NCBI GenBank assembly: GCA_002633025.1
Contig: NMRB01000429.1
Span: forward strand, 188,139 to 252,138
DNA: 64,000 nt
From: Notospermus geniculatus
Lineage: Eukaryota; Nemertea; Pilidiophora; Heteronemertea; Lineidae
Reading direction: 5' to 3'
This document shows positions 1 through 11,708 of the stretch, piece by piece. Position 1 is the first letter of the stretch. Each line of letters starts with the position of its first letter. The position numbers and the translations under genes were made by a program. Under the pieces are notes generated by a model. It was not told the DNA's origin. It ran no database searches and worked only from the letters and a program-made list of their open reading frames with translations.

Positions 1-100
1 AGAAAAATCACGAGTGAGACCACGCGAGTTTCGAACCTCCGACCTTCAGGTTGTTGAGCCGACATCCTGTGCACTACGCTAATCAACTGACTGCCGACAT
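1..100 (-). repeat. tRNA-derived sequence (SINE head or tRNA pseudogene)
   Basis: On the minus strand, an A-box-like TAGCGTAGTG is followed by a B-box-like GGTTCGAAACTC, spaced as in a tRNA gene. The cloverleaf is imperfect and the unit runs off the window edge, so this is a tRNA-derived repeat or pseudogene rather than a working tRNA gene. Confidence 0.4.
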
Positions 101-1073
101 GCGGGGGATATTTGTTACCTGGTTCAGGGCAATCGGGAGGGCAATGCGTGTAACTCGACGTTTAAGCCAAACTTCGCGTACTGTTTGGCAAACCAGGCTC
201 GATAAATGGACATTTTCTTCTGAAAATCGCTTGTTGGTAGCTCCCTACCGCAAGGCACCCTCCACCACACGCCACTGTCTCCCCTGCCTGCTCTAAGAGC
301 GCTGCATAATTAATGAGCTAGACGTCCCGGCTAGACGTGCGTCCAAGACTACGCTTTTACTGCATACACAGCAGTTAGCTGTGAAAATAAACAGTTCGAT
401 GCCTTTAACGCCGTCTTAATCTTCGTTCGAGGCATAGCCTGCTCCCAATCACAACTTTTTGATGCCTTTTGGCGAGGGCTGCGACGGCGAGTCGGAGGAC
501 GCCATCTTCGTCTTCTGTTTGCATAATTGATGGGGTCTAATTAATATTCATTATTGTCTGCTTGCCATCTAAGACCAAATTTCTGTAATTCGGCAAGCAT
601 TTGCTTGCCAAATAACCACTTCCTAAACAATTAATGGAACAATAAATGCGAGGCGCGCGGGCCGAGCGCGATGCTCGTTAATTATGGCAAACAATAGAAG
701 GGCAGCTCAATGCGCGGCGCGTTTAGGATATGAAACTACAGTGTCCGGTTAGAGTAGGGGAGGTCTTTTTACATTTAATCCGCACTATCATTCGTGCATG
801 TTTTGATTTTGCCCATGATATGATTCTTTGCCAAGGCTTGTGACATCGCTCCCCGTTTCCATCATGCACACCTTTGTGTTGACCACTAAAAAACAAGTGT
901 TCTGATTGCTGCACGGCGACTCGAGGTGCGAGGAAAACACAAATCACGGCGAACTTCTCAATGATTTGCACGGACGAAGTATGAGGTTGTGTCTGACTTT
1001 CGTACAGACACTCAAGATGGGGGACTGATCGCCAGTCTCATTGTTTACTCTTCCAAAGAAAACAGATTCTAAA
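101..1073. other. No recognisable gene
   Basis: Only short ORFs without recognisable domains. The stretch 400-720 has runs typical of degraded interspersed repeat. Nothing else can be supported. Confidence 0.5.
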
Positions 1074-1221
1074 GCCGGTGACAGACTAGCGCGACGCCGC
1101 GCGGAGCTAAGCGTTTTCTTTTGTGTTTTCAGGCACTACTGAGCACCATGTGCAGTGGAGCGCGAAAACACAAAAGAAAACGCGTCGCTCCGCGTCGCGT
1201 ACGCACTAGTCTGTCACCGCC
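1074..1221. repeat. Foldback MITE, about 148 bp
   Basis: The ends GGTGACAGACTAG and CTAGTCTGTCACC are exact inverted repeats. Inside them GCGTTTTCTTTTGTGTTTTC faces its reverse complement across a loop of about 40 bp. This is a non-autonomous inverted-repeat element; no coding capacity. Confidence 0.75.
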
Positions 1222-2249
1222 TTTACACACCGGTCGCATGGGGGCGTTGAAGTCCAGCAGGAACGATCGAGCTGGTCATTCATTGCCATTGTCATCGTAG
1301 GCGGGGCGAGTATGGTATTGTTAGGTCAGCGAGAGCCAATCATGGTTGTCCTATTCAATAAAGTGGTCGAGGAGGGTTGGGCTTACCGCGTTGTGTCAGC
1401 GCGCGCGTCTTTTATGAAAGAAACCTACTAGCCTCACTGAAAAACGTTACAACGTGACCCTCTGAACCACTACACCACCGGGCTCCTCGGCTCCTCAATT
1501 AAAGTGAAACAAAGAACTATTGTTCCATCGAAGTCGTTCTTTCACATTATCTTCAACAATTGTGTCTCTATTTTAAAGCAAAAAAGAGCAAACGATTGGA
1601 GTTAAACAATAACATCATTCATTTTCTAGTCAATCGATTAGGCCTACAGCTGATCTTTTTGTGTTGTGGAATCGACGGAGCGCAATACCACAATTTAAAG
1701 ACAGTCGATGCTGGATATTGATCAACGTAGGCCTACTGATAATAACATTCAACGATGGAAATCTTGAAGTTGCAAATTTGATCGCGCTCTTTGTGATGCT
1801 TGAATGTTACAAATGTACACCGTCTGTCTCCCGGGAAGACAGAGTTGAATCAGATTATAACGAGAATTACTGATACATGTATTTGTATGGAAATCTGGAA
1901 GAGTGCCCTTCGTGAGAGAAATCAAAGATAATGACGACACCGTTGGCGCTGTTTATATCGTGAATTATAATCATTTCTTATTAAGGAACATCAACTTCTG
2001 CATTTACCACTGGGAAACAAAACTTAGGTGATTTTGCCAAGAATCTAGTGCCACATGGTTTGTGTCATCCACTCTCCATTATGATTCCTTTTTTGGAGAA
2101 GGTATGAGCTATGTTTTCTGCATATACATGTTGTTCAGTTTTAGTTATACTCCTCACGCATCTTCGTTGGCTGATATGTACATTTTCCCATGAAAGAAAC
2201 CAAATACGCGGAACGAGACGCCTCTGGAAGAGGGATTGCTGTCTGGTTC
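1222..2249. other. No recognisable gene
   Basis: AT-rich sequence with short ORFs of no recognisable content. Confidence 0.45.
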
Positions 2250-2508
2250 TTAAAGCAGCACTGTATTGAATTCAGAAAGTGCTTACGTCCTCCGACGTTA
2301 GTGTAGTGTAAAATGTACTGTGCTCTATATGGATGCATTAGAGCTCTGCCTGCTGTTTTTCAACGCCGTGCTGAAAACTAAGCATTGATTTTTTGAAGTA
2401 CGTATCATGCAAGCATTTTGGGGACCTTCACAAGGTATGAGACCTCTACCTGCAGTCTCCTAACACTTTGAAAATACCGTAAAATTCAATAATGTGAGGC
2501 ATTAAAGA
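2250..2508. repeat. MITE family D, copy 1
   Basis: About 260 bp with inverted ends: TTAAAGCAGCACTGTATTG on the left, CAATAATGTGAGGCATTAAAG on the right after reversal. A second copy lies in the opposite orientation at 48679-48936 and shares the internal blocks, including the stretch with ACGTCGGAGGACGTAAGC (read on one strand or the other). Two diverged copies far apart show this is an interspersed family. Confidence 0.75.
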
Positions 2509-3603
2509 TCCTGTTATCGAATCAATGTTGTGTACACGCACATGTACCTCACCATGTGGTTTGTCATCCTAATGAACACAGTCATCAGGGTTGAGTTCAC
2601 CAGTGTTTTCGTTCATCGAACCTGCATTTATCAACGTGAGGCCGTTGATCGTGGAGATCAATTCAGCTCCGACGGTCTCCATAACACTTACATCAGTACT
2701 GAAATGGTCTGGAAAGAGTGTCAAGCACAGACATTTGTAACAACTGTAATCGAAGAGGTCACGATAATCATAACTGTTCTTTAACCCGAGACATACCCTA
2801 CAATTTTATGAACGCGGCAGTTTGGAAATACATATAATTAACTGAAAAGATCAAGACGTATCGCATTAGTTGATTCTCTATCAGTCAGTGGTGCTATTTG
2901 CGTGTACATTTATTCGCAACATTTTCCAAGCATTTTTTTAAACATTTCAACATCATGTTTGAAAACTGTACATACAAGACAACAAGGTTTTGTTACTCTG
3001 AATGTTGGAAACATGCTGGAAAATGTCGCCATTGTAAACAGACCGACTTCCGCTCACTTTCTGCCTTTTCTTCCGTTAAACAAAATGATAAAGGCAGTCC
3101 ATTTCCTGTAAATTCGATACGCTGCCTCCAGTCTGTTGTACAGAGACTGCTATAACATGTATAAGGTGACAACATGCTAGCATCGCGGAAATAAACAATA
3201 ATGGGCTGCTTTGCAGCTAGATACACAGTGAGGAGGGCGTATGGGCGGTTATTTCCGCAAAAAATCAGTGTCAGGTTTTTCATTCTTACGGCGTTTAGAG
3301 AGATCATGACTTTTCAATAGGGAACACACTCAAAGAAATCAGTCGCTCTCGTTTCACAGTGTTTCCAACACAATGAGGGGAAACACTGAGGACCGGGAAC
3401 ACTGTCAGACTTTTTACCGGTGAAAGAGTACCCGTACCCATCATCTCGGGAAATTAGTGGAAAGTAATGTTGTTGTGGAAGGATGGAAACTGTTCAAGGT
3501 CGGTGACGAAACAGGCAGCATGCACTAATAGTTCCCGCTTTCACCTTTTCGTGCCCTAACTAAAATGTTCTCCATGGTAAAAATGAGAGTCGCGTCACGA
3601 ACA
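2509..3603. other. No recognisable gene
   Basis: Low-complexity AT-rich DNA. The stretch 3300-3420 has several GGGAACACT-type motifs that recur near 53.4-53.5 kb, so part of it is probably repeat-derived. Confidence 0.4.
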
Positions 3604-3963
3604 CATGTTGGCAACACCTCAGCGTCATTTCGTCACTCCTCCATGAATAGACAGATTGCCAAAGTCGGCTGNGAAACAAGTGCAGACTGAACCAGTGGGG
3701 AATGGCTTTGATCAAGTGAATGTGATACAAGATAACAAAATGCAGCTCACAAACAATGTTTTATTTCTTATACATTAGCTGAATGACCAGAGCAAGTTTG
3801 AAGCAATCGTAAGGCCCAGCGGCAAACTTCAGGTGTGCCCAAACTAAGGGAAAAATACAGGGTGTATCAAGTTTGAAGCAATCGAAAGGCCTGCATGTTG
3901 GCAACACCTCAGCGTCATTTCGTCACTCCTCCATGAATAGACAGATTGCCAAAGTCGGCTGTG
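3604..3963. repeat. 70-bp direct duplication with an unresolved base
   Basis: The 70 bp at 3604-3673 recur at 3894-3963, identical except that the first copy has an N at 3672. A shorter block, AGTTTGAAGCAATCG, is also duplicated between them (about 3795 and 3869). Both facts suggest a local collapse or overlap error in assembly, though a true tandem duplication is possible. Confidence 0.65.
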
Positions 3964-4500
3964 ATGGACCAAAAGGCAATAACAAACACTGAATGTACAG
4001 CAAATGTACACCACTGATGTACAGCGTCTTGTAAAATCAGCAAAAACATAAAAACTTGCCATGGAAATGGGTCACATAACATAACCATCAGTAATATAAC
4101 ATTAATATGCACTGAGCCTTGGCTTATTTTTGGTAAAATAGTAATTCAGAAAAGAAAAAACAGACTTTTTAATCAACCTCGGGTCCAGGTTTCTGAATCA
4201 TAATGGTTTCACACTGTGGGATAGGACCAACACACCTAGAGCCGAGGTTTGGCTTAAAAAGGGCATAATAAAAGTATTTTAAAAATTTTTGTGCGAAATA
4301 TCTGCAAACATTTGGGCCTGGGCGTGGCTCATCACACATGTGGCATTGCTGAGGAGGTGTTCATTTTGTAACTTTTCATGAGAGTTTTGTGTTTTGCAGG
4401 TTTTAAAACATGCTGTATATCAATGGTATACATCCACTGCACATTCAGTGTTTGTTATTGCCTTTTGGTCCAACATGGCTGACTTTGGCAATCTGTCTAT
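3937..4500. repeat. Inverted-repeat element, about 564 bp
   Basis: ATAGACAGATTGCCAAAGTC at the left end is the reverse complement of the right end. The arms continue for about 65 bp through GACCAAAAGGCAATAACAAA. No coding capacity; a MITE-like foldback. Confidence 0.75.
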
Positions 4501-5050
4501 AAAACCCCGTAAATTTAACGCCAAGATTATATTACCGCTTCGATAATATTTAATGCTGGTTCCAATAATCGGAGCCAAACCCATGTTTATCCCGATTATC
4601 GTGATTATAAAGTTTTACATGTTCATGTATGGCAACTCCGACATATGGACTCTGGATGCAGGTGTTATCTCCAAGTGGATGAAGCAGTCACCGGCTGATG
4701 GATCGATTTTATCCTACACGAGCGGACAAAGCGCGTACACTTCAAAACCGTGCGGCAGCCGCAGCGGGAAACGCACTGAATCCTGCACCGCATGGGGGTT
4801 CAGACCGGAATGGAAAACGCTGCGTTTCCCGGAGCAGCTACGACACGATTTTTCTGTTTTGAGTGGGGAATCCCAGTTGCCACGTGTGAAATACCGGATT
4901 CGGAAAGTGATGTGATTGGCCTACATATATTCAACTTTATTTTCCTACATCTTGTAAAAAATCTTACTAAAAAATATTTTAATGTATAAAATATATTATA
5001 TTATAAAGTCCATTTCCAGAGTATTTGCAAATTTTCGACCACAACCGGGT

Positions 5051-5424
5051 CCAACCTCGTTCCCAGGGGTCGTTCGCTTTCTGACAATATGGCGGTCGCG
5101 TCACTAACCCCTGGCATCAGCTTTGGATTTAACGCACGTGATTGGTTGACGGGAAACCTACAAATATATCCAAGAATATACCCAAAGAAATTTTCAAAAT
5201 ATTTTGGATCAAACCAGAAGGTTATCTATATCCAGGTTTGATGATTTTTTGTAAAAAGAATTTTAAAAAGCACTGGTTAGTATTTCAATTTGATTTTTTT
5301 CACTCGTGCTGCCACCTATACTTAGTCCAAGATTCCTGGATTAGCAACCGAAGCTGATTCCAGGGGTTAGTGAGCGAGTGGTCCGAGGTTGTCTGAGCGA
5401 ACTATACCCCTAGGGACGAGGTTG
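5051..5424. mobile_element. MITE with 8-bp target duplication (hAT-like)
   Basis: 374 bp beginning CCAACCTCGTTCCCAGGGGT and ending ACCCCTAGGGACGAGGTTG. It is flanked by the direct repeat AACCGGGT at 5043-5050 and 5425-5432. An 8-bp target duplication is typical of hAT elements. Fusing the flanks gives part of the CTGAAGAAGACCC hairpin tail seen at 16235 and 59920, so the MITE jumped into an older copy of that tail lying on the minus strand. Confidence 0.75.
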
Positions 5425-5842
5425 AACCGGGTCTTCTTCAGGCTGGCACTTTTGCACACTAAGAAATATTATGAGATTATCATAAGTAAATCGTAGTAAG
5501 ACTTTCCTCACTAAAATTTTATTCTCGACTCGGAAATAAGATACATGTACAACATAACATGTACTTCATGACCAAAACAATACATCTTTACTTTCAATCA
5601 CATAATTTTTATGTTTGGCGTCGTTAATTATGCTAATCATAATTACGTAAACCTTTGTTTACAAACAGTCCATTTTCAGGCACTAAATGGGATATTTGAG
5701 GCATTTTCAGAGAAAGCAGTAGATTCATAATCAGGGGAACGGAATTATAGAATGAATACTGTTCATATTCGCACGGAGGATCCCACAAATAAAACGTCGC
5801 CTGAACAAAAAACGTGTGAAATCATAAACCGGAGGAACCAAA

Positions 5843-6142
5843 ATGCACAAATGTCATTTCTATCTCTTGATCCTGATCCTCACTGCTTCTAAACCTGCAG
5901 TATATAGGAAATATCGTAATTTGGGGTATGAAATGTATGAAGATGGGTTATTTAAGATTTCGTGCAAAACAAGGTCATTACTACACTGTGCCTATCGTAT
6001 GCCGAGGGCTCGCCTGCTTTTATATTTACAGAAGACACGAATGTGTTTTCCAAGTGGATCAACTAAAATTTTTACCTATGAAAAACAAAGTTTGATAATG
6101 GTGAAGCTTTCAGAAGACATGGGAAAGTTGATGGTCCTAGAG
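5843..6142 (+). CDS. Gene 1 exon 1: signal peptide plus PAN-like cysteine domain
   Basis: 100 codons from an ATG in a good context (CCAAAATGC). Residues 1-16 form a clear hydrophobic signal peptide (MHKCHFYLLILILTAS). The core SLLHCAYRM at residues 45-53 matches SLLDCSRAC of gene 2 exon 1 and SILYCSNLC of gene 5 exon 1, but the second cysteine is replaced by Met53; the closing cysteine is Cys68. The reading frame meets a strong donor, CTAGAG|GTAGGT, exactly after codon 100 (phase 0). This matches the phase-0 acceptor before the long exon at 9292, so I predict one gene with an intron at 6143-9291. PAN/apple domains are small extracellular disulfide folds that bind proteins or sugars; the assignment here is tentative because one cysteine is missing. 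Function unknown. Confidence 0.6.
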
Positions 6143-6897
6143 GTAGGTCATCTAGAGATGTGTATGTCAGCAGATATTTTTTCAGTATTTGTGGTTTATT
6201 TCCAAGTTTTGGTTAGAAATTATTTCATAAACTAGCCTGAGGCCTAGTAAATACTTAATCTCGATTTCATACTTCTTCACTCTGTTTTCTAATGTTAATG
6301 CTTAGTACGACAGTTTTTGTGTAGTTTGTACTACGCTTACACATACGAAACAGACTGAGAACAAATTAAGCGAAATGTAGATAAGTAGGCCTATGAATCC
6401 AGTTGAACCAAGCCTTTTGCTCTGTAGGTATTAAACAGGCCATTCCTTCGTTTTCACCACCCAACTGGCTCGGTTTTGGTATAACCAATGTAACGTTAGG
6501 CTTATGTATACACCGTCCAAAGGATTGGCTGAGTTTCATGCTTGGAACACAAGGTTTAAAAAAGGCAAAGGCCACAGAAACCGAATGGTAATTATTGACA
6601 TTGGATGTCAGATGCCTTCAGACGTACCGGTATATAGACAGTTTTTTTCAAGGTACGGGATTTATTTCACTTCCATATTTCGTTAAGAACGGTGCTTTTA
6701 TTATCGTTGCCATATGCAACGAAGTACCCTACAAGGCACACTCGGTTGGGCTGTACACCGTCGAACAACAGGCTTGGTTTAGGCAATATCAATCCGAGAG
6801 GTAACTGCTTAGACCTACGTACATGTACACGTGCTAGAAGTAGGTACACACCGTCCATCGGGAGAGTCTTAGGTATACCCGATCTAGTGGCATGAAC
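6143..6897 (+). other. Predicted gene 1 intron, 5' part
   Basis: Begins with GTAGGT after the exon 1 donor. It holds short ORFs without domain content and three scattered copies of a TACACCGTC-type motif (about 6510, 6755, 6850), probably from a degraded repeat. Nothing else supported. Confidence 0.4.
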
Positions 6898-7990
6898 AAG
6901 CGATTTCGTAGTTACAATTATAGACTGGTACCCGGTGTCTATAGACTGGTACACACACGCTGAGACTTCCCTCAGGTCAGAGGTCAGTTGGTATTAACAG
7001 AACCACGTGGACGTACTACACACAGCGAAGCACGCAAGCCAGGCCGTTTCCAAAGTCATTTTGCACAATATCATTATTCTGTTGTCAGATATCCACCAGA
7101 ATGTGATCTGTACAATGATTTTAAGTCTTAAAGATAATGTATCACAGATATTTCCGCGGGCCACGAAATTCATTGTTTATTTACATTTTGTTTGTTTATG
7201 TCCAGGCTTTCTTTGTCTTATGAGTAAATTGTTGGTGGCATGCCCCTTTAGAAATTCTGTTGATTCCAAAAGTATTCATTTTGGTGGGTTGGCATGTCCC
7301 AAAAGTCCAAAATAACATAATGTAAACATCCATGTTTACAAACATTGAATGTAAACAATGAAGTCGTGATATATTATCTTTAAGTTGGTCTTTTCATGGT
7401 GTTCATCGAAGAGCAGCCACTGTTTATACCGCTTGACCTCTGACCGCACTGCTAGCGTCCAATGGAAATACCTAGGAAGTCACATTTTTGGAAAAAATGA
7501 CTCAAGGCCAAATTCGTACTTACTAGGTATTGTTTCATCATACATGTAATAAACAGTTTTTGTTTGCAAAATGTTCGCCAAAGCCTCCGAAAGACAGTGG
7601 TGCACTTACTCGGTTTTTACGTCTAATTCATCAGAATTGCGACTTACTACGTTTTTACCTTTGCAAATTCAGCATGAAATCAGAGGTAAAACATAGCAAA
7701 TTGCATTTTATCCTGTTGAAGGACATATTTTTATTAGGAGTGTTTTCCACAGCAAAACTCTTCCGAGTTGTCATTCCACATAAACCCATTTTTCTCGAAA
7801 ACAACAAAATGTGACAAGTAGTATGGGCGCCCAGGTGCCGCACTTTTTAAATGATGACGTAACAGGGTGACCTTGAGGTGATTACGTAATTACGTAACAT
7901 AGCCAGGCGATATAGCTTGATTATTAATGAGGTGTTAATTAATGAGGGTGATAAACGATGTTTTGCTGGTAGGGGGTCCTAATTAGATGA

Positions 7991-8220
7991 TTGATTGTGT
8001 ACAGTACTATTGTGTTTTCTTTTTCATTTTAACAATGACAAAAATTAGTTTGTTTACAAAATGCGGTTACATTTCCTGATGCCACAATATGTTCCCAAAA
8101 TGTTAATTATAACTCAACAAGGACAAGTAATGACAAGCAACAGATGGTTCATTGTGTACAGTGCTATTGTGTTTTTTCATTTTAAAAATGACAAAAAGGA
8201 GTTTGTTTACAAAATGCATG
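7991..8220 (+). repeat. Direct repeat pair, about 70 bp
   Basis: The block running from GTGTACAGTACTATTGTG to TTTGTTTACAAAATGC at 7991-8065 recurs with a few changes at 8152-8220. It lies just downstream of the stop end of the zinc-finger ORF. Confidence 0.7.
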
Positions 8221-8253
8221 AAGTTTTTTCTTTGTGTTATTAAACCTTTTCTT

Positions 8254-8733
8254 TCATTTCTTGGATTTTTTATGTTTCAGTAAGCAATACANCCGAAAAA
8301 TGTGCAGCCTTATCACTTCATTCTTAAAGATCCTTCGCAGAGATTTTCTGTACTTGGGGAGGAGCAGTTTATGAACCCTCTCACGAGCCTCTTCTCTATC
8401 AATGTCATTTAGCTCTTCTAACATATGATCCCTTTCATCCGCATGCTCAGCATATGCTTGTTCAACCATTTCAGAGACTATTGCCGGTAGTTTACGATTT
8501 CCATAATCGTTTTCACTCTCATCATCTGTATTCTCTGAATCATCTGACGAATCAGGAATGACACTACTGTCTTCACTGTCTTCACTATCGTCATTGGATT
8601 CTTCATTCTGCCTTTCAGACATTTCATCTTTATGATCCATATCAGCATCTTCGGTATGCATTGACCTGTTGTGTCGGTACAAACTGAATCGGGTAGCAAA
8701 ATGTCTGCCACACTTTGCACAGAGATGGGCCAT
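8254..8733 (-). CDS. Small C2H2 zinc-finger protein with acidic linker (hypothetical)
   Basis: 159 codons on the minus strand, from ATG at 8733. Residues 5-26 form one C2H2 finger (CAKCGRHF, then H-x4-H). An acidic, Ser/Asp/Glu-rich linker follows (about 30-80), with repeated SEDSEDSS and SDDSEN. A helical region (about 85-145) contains EEARERVHKLLLPKYRKSL and may be a coiled or DNA/protein-binding domain. An N at 8292 makes one residue unknown, and the last 20 residues may be intronic read-through. The start, finger and unbiased frame suggest a real coding exon. It runs antisense to gene 1 inside that gene's predicted intron and is bracketed by nested inverted repeats. I do not recognise the family; single-finger acidic proteins of this kind may be domesticated or transposon-borne. 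Confidence 0.6.
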   Translation of the reverse strand: MAHLCAKCGRHFATRFSLYRHNRSMHTEDADMDHKDEMSERQNEESNDDSEDSEDSSVIPDSSDDSENTDDESENDYGNRKLPAIVSEMVEQAYAEHADERDHMLEELNDIDREEARERVHKLLLPKYRKSLRRIFKNEVIRLHIFRXYCLLKHKKSKK

Positions 8734-9291
8734 CTTTCTTTTACAATGGATTAATGTTATGGGGATATCACCACACTTTTATTGAAAACAAACGATCAGG
8801 TGCACATGTATACTGTACGCTATGTGCCCATAGGCCTACTTTCAAATCATGGGTCCATAGCTATTCATCATGTACGCATAATGTACAACAGGTGCAAGCC
8901 ACAACTTCTGTGCAAACAGGCTTGGAGTGGGCAGCTTTATTTTACTGATGGGCGCCCATACTACTTGAGATACTAGGTATTTCCATTGGCCGCTACACTG
9001 GGGCTCGTGGCATGCGTAGTTGTAACTACGAAATCGCTTATTACTCCTGATCGTAGGGCAAGTCAATTTCCAGTTTTCCTCAATGCGTCGGCGGAATGTG
9101 TGGTGAACGATGAGAAATGAATTCATGTGAAAAAGGAAAGTAATTACGGAGCGTATTTTATTGGGGATGATAGAGAGATATTCGTTTTGAGTTTGCTTCA
9201 AACTCAAAGCATGAAAAAAGTAAAGAATATTTTACACACAAGAAAGTTGACGAATATGGATGTTTGATTGTCATCATTCACAACCTTTCAG

Positions 9292-10308
9292 ATAAAAAAT
9301 ATTAGAGAATATGCCCTTCATGGGACCCAAACGCTTCCATCTAGATCTTCTTTCGCAATCCGAGCCGCAAGTGAAAATACCTTCATGATTTGCACCATAT
9401 TTGCGAAGAGATACATGTATAGAAAAGACGTTCATCGAGTGTCGTTTCATTTATTGTCCTTTTACCCTCACATGTATCCTGCATTTAGAATCAAAACCGT
9501 AAGCAGAGATTACATCGTCAGTAGCCGGCTTTTATTTTTGACGTTTGGGATGCAATTCTTCATATACACTAAACCCGAAGAAAAACGTGATGTCCTCGAA
9601 GTGATCAATTTGATTTCGAAAGTGAAAGCATTCATGTCGATCAAAACTCACTGTACGTCAAATAAATACCGAATATTTGGTCTACATGGCCAAAGAACTA
9701 TTGGTGAACCAGACGACATGGTAATTATCGTGAACTTTTTCTGCATCAACAACCGTAAAAGTCACTTAATGCTCGTCAGGGTACGCTCAGAGTCGAAGAA
9801 TGGGATTCCATTGGTCGAGATAAAGGATCGAGTAGCAATAAAATCATTTAATCGTGAAATTACTGATTCCTTGAGGTACGCGTACGGAGTGTTTTTAAAA
9901 ACAATGGATGTTGTTATACTTCCTAAGTATTTTAACAAAAGTAAGAATCAAGGTTATATCTACAGACGTAATGAAAGCTACAAAATCCCTCACAAAATTA
10001 AACCTTTCGGGTCAACGCCAAATTGGCGAGAAGTACGCTGCCAATTGTTCTATGAATATGCCAATGATCGACTAGTTTTTGCCGCTGGTGATCAAAAGAG
10101 GGAGTACTACTTGGTGAGTTTTCAAGCAGAAATCACCAAGAATTCGAGCAAGAATCACAATGTAACCAAGTTACACAAATTTCCCGAGCTCCCTAGACAA
10201 TTAGAACTTGTTCAAGGAGGATATATATTCACGATTTCACGGACGAATCGTCGTCGACCACCAACACTGGCACTTCGTGCCTACAGACTTGTTATCAGTC
10301 ATTGTTAG
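9292..10308 (+). CDS. Gene 1 exon 2: about 338-residue propeller-like domain
   Basis: One uninterrupted exon of 338 codons plus stop. The frame is open a few codons further upstream, but ACAACCTTTCAG just before 9292 is a strong acceptor and falls in phase 0, so I start the exon there. The protein shows repeated pairs of short hydrophobic strands separated by polar turns, such as RLVFAAGDQKREYYLVSF and GGYIFTISRTNRR near the end, as expected for beta-propeller blades of about 45-50 residues. It has five scattered cysteines and no transmembrane segment. TLPSRSS near the start matches the early proline-basic position of the other family members. Predicted to join the signal-peptide exon at 5843-6142. 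Function unknown; the propeller fold is inferred from strand pattern only. Confidence 0.7.
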   Translation: MKNIREYALHGTQTLPSRSSFAIRAASENTFMICTIFAKRYMYRKDVHRVSFHLLSFYPHMYPAFRIKTVSRDYIVSSRLLFLTFGMQFFIYTKPEEKRDVLEVINLISKVKAFMSIKTHCTSNKYRIFGLHGQRTIGEPDDMVIIVNFFCINNRKSHLMLVRVRSESKNGIPLVEIKDRVAIKSFNREITDSLRYAYGVFLKTMDVVILPKYFNKSKNQGYIYRRNESYKIPHKIKPFGSTPNWREVRCQLFYEYANDRLVFAAGDQKREYYLVSFQAEITKNSSKNHNVTKLHKFPELPRQLELVQGGYIFTISRTNRRRPPTLALRAYRLVISHC

Positions 10309-10423
10309 CGAAATGCTGCTAAGGAAGAATACAACCTAAGTTTTATTTCAAAATACCATGTGTGTCCCTCTAATATTAACCCCTGAAGAATTCGGAATAC
10401 TGGTCCTTTTTTAGCTCAACGGA

Positions 10424-10595
10424 GCAGGTGTGAAAGGAAAGAATGTCCCCAGGAAAAACTGTCCCAGGAACAAAAGATCCCATTGTTACATTCTAATCTC
10501 CGGTGACTGGTTTCTATAGCCATGCACCTTAATCCGTCATTGAACAATAGAAGCGGACACTTTTTACAGGGGGACATTCCTTACTCTTACACCTG
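10424..10595. repeat. MITE family F, copy 1
   Basis: 172 bp with ends CAGGTGTGAAAGGAAAGAAT and, reversed, CAGGTGTAAGAGTAAGGAAT, followed on both sides by GTCCCC. Further copies at 11709-11873 and 58060-58210 share the blocks CTTAATCCGTCATT and GGACACTTTTTACAGGGGGAC. Confidence 0.75.
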
Positions 10596-11708
10596 AGTGA
10601 GCTCTTGTCGTGGCGCAGTGTCCTTCGTGGTCATCCTGGACTGCGTTAGCACGGCACGTTTCGTAACTTTGTACATACATGGGAAAAAGTAAATGGACAG
10701 CAATTTTTCTTGAATATCTCCAAACCATTGCGATGTAGGAGACTGAGCCTAACATATGTGATAGCAAATTTTCCTGGCTATCTGGTGATATCAAAGTCCA
10801 GAAAATCCGGTGAAATCCACCTTTGAGAGAAGGAATTTTGTAAAGTCATGTTTTTGGCTACTTTTTTATTTGCAGGTTTTCAGTGAAAATTTTTATATGA
10901 GTGTATTCCTCTCATCGAGAGCTTCAATATCACATCTTAAATTTTTTAGCATATAGATTTAGTACATATTACAATGAATGACTATAGAAATGGTTCTAGG
11001 TGTGACGTCACTAAACGTGCGGGCAATTCGAATTCTGAAAAATACATTTCTGTGTATAGTTTGAAAAAGAGCAGTGATTTTTTTCACCAATTTTTGCCAG
11101 CCATAGAGTTATGTCATAGCCATTTGGAACAGCAAAAATGTTCATTATGTTTGGAGATGTCAGCTCCTTTTTAAGTATTGACATTTTTTTTGGGAAAACG
11201 CTAGGCCTATCCAGAGCCCAATCCAGGCTGAAATGACTTGCATTCATGAACGAGCATATATTTTCTCCATTGTTACATCCGTCTCCACTGATTGTTATTC
11301 ATTGTCTTTCGCCGTCATTATCAACAAAGGATTGCAATAATTCGAAAGAAAATCAGACGTCACTTTTGTATTCTGGCACATTTGAGGTTTTTGCATACAT
11401 GACACTTTTATCAGTCATTCACCGTTGTCTTGTCATCGAGCGAAATGGCGATTATTGATCAATGGTCTTGCAAAGGTCTTCAATTATACATGATTACTTT
11501 CTCCGGATGCACAATTGCACATGACAATTGGCGTGGATAGTTTTACCTATTACATTCTCAATTAGACTGACGTGTAGGCCTACATGTGCATGCCCGTACT
11601 CCTGGATTCCTTGTCGATACAATCAAAATCGGTATATTTGAAAGGCGAATTAGATTTCATATCAGGCATTCGTACCTCTCACGCGTCTAAAGAGGTTTTA
11701 CTGGATGG

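Larger units (their letters stand above)
6898..9039. mobile_element. Nested inverted repeats enclosing a zinc-finger ORF (candidate transposon)
   Basis: Three exact inverted pairs are nested in order: AAGCGATTTCGTAGTTACAA at 6898-6917 against 9020-9039 (20 bp), CCAATGGAAATACCTAG at 7459-7475 against 8973-8989 (17 bp), and AAGTAGTATGGGCGCCC at 7816-7832 against 8950-8966 (17 bp). On the right the three arms lie within 90 bp; on the left they are spread over 935 bp, as if later insertions widened that arm. The stretch 7465-7660 resembles MITE family B (36844-37210). The enclosed gene is the C2H2 ORF at 8254-8733. No transposase is visible, so this is either a non-autonomous element carrying a cellular-type gene or nested MITEs. 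Confidence 0.45.

Noticed and set aside
1660-1875. Small membrane-like ORF (+)
   Set aside because: No start context, no homologous paralogue in the window and an equally open antisense frame.
4553-4915. ORF with a hydrophobic start and two cysteines (SKPCGSRSG, TESCTAWGF), first thought to be another PAN-like exon
   Set aside because: The C-x3-C core and the closing cysteine are missing, there is no phase-0 donor at the end, and other frames are equally open.
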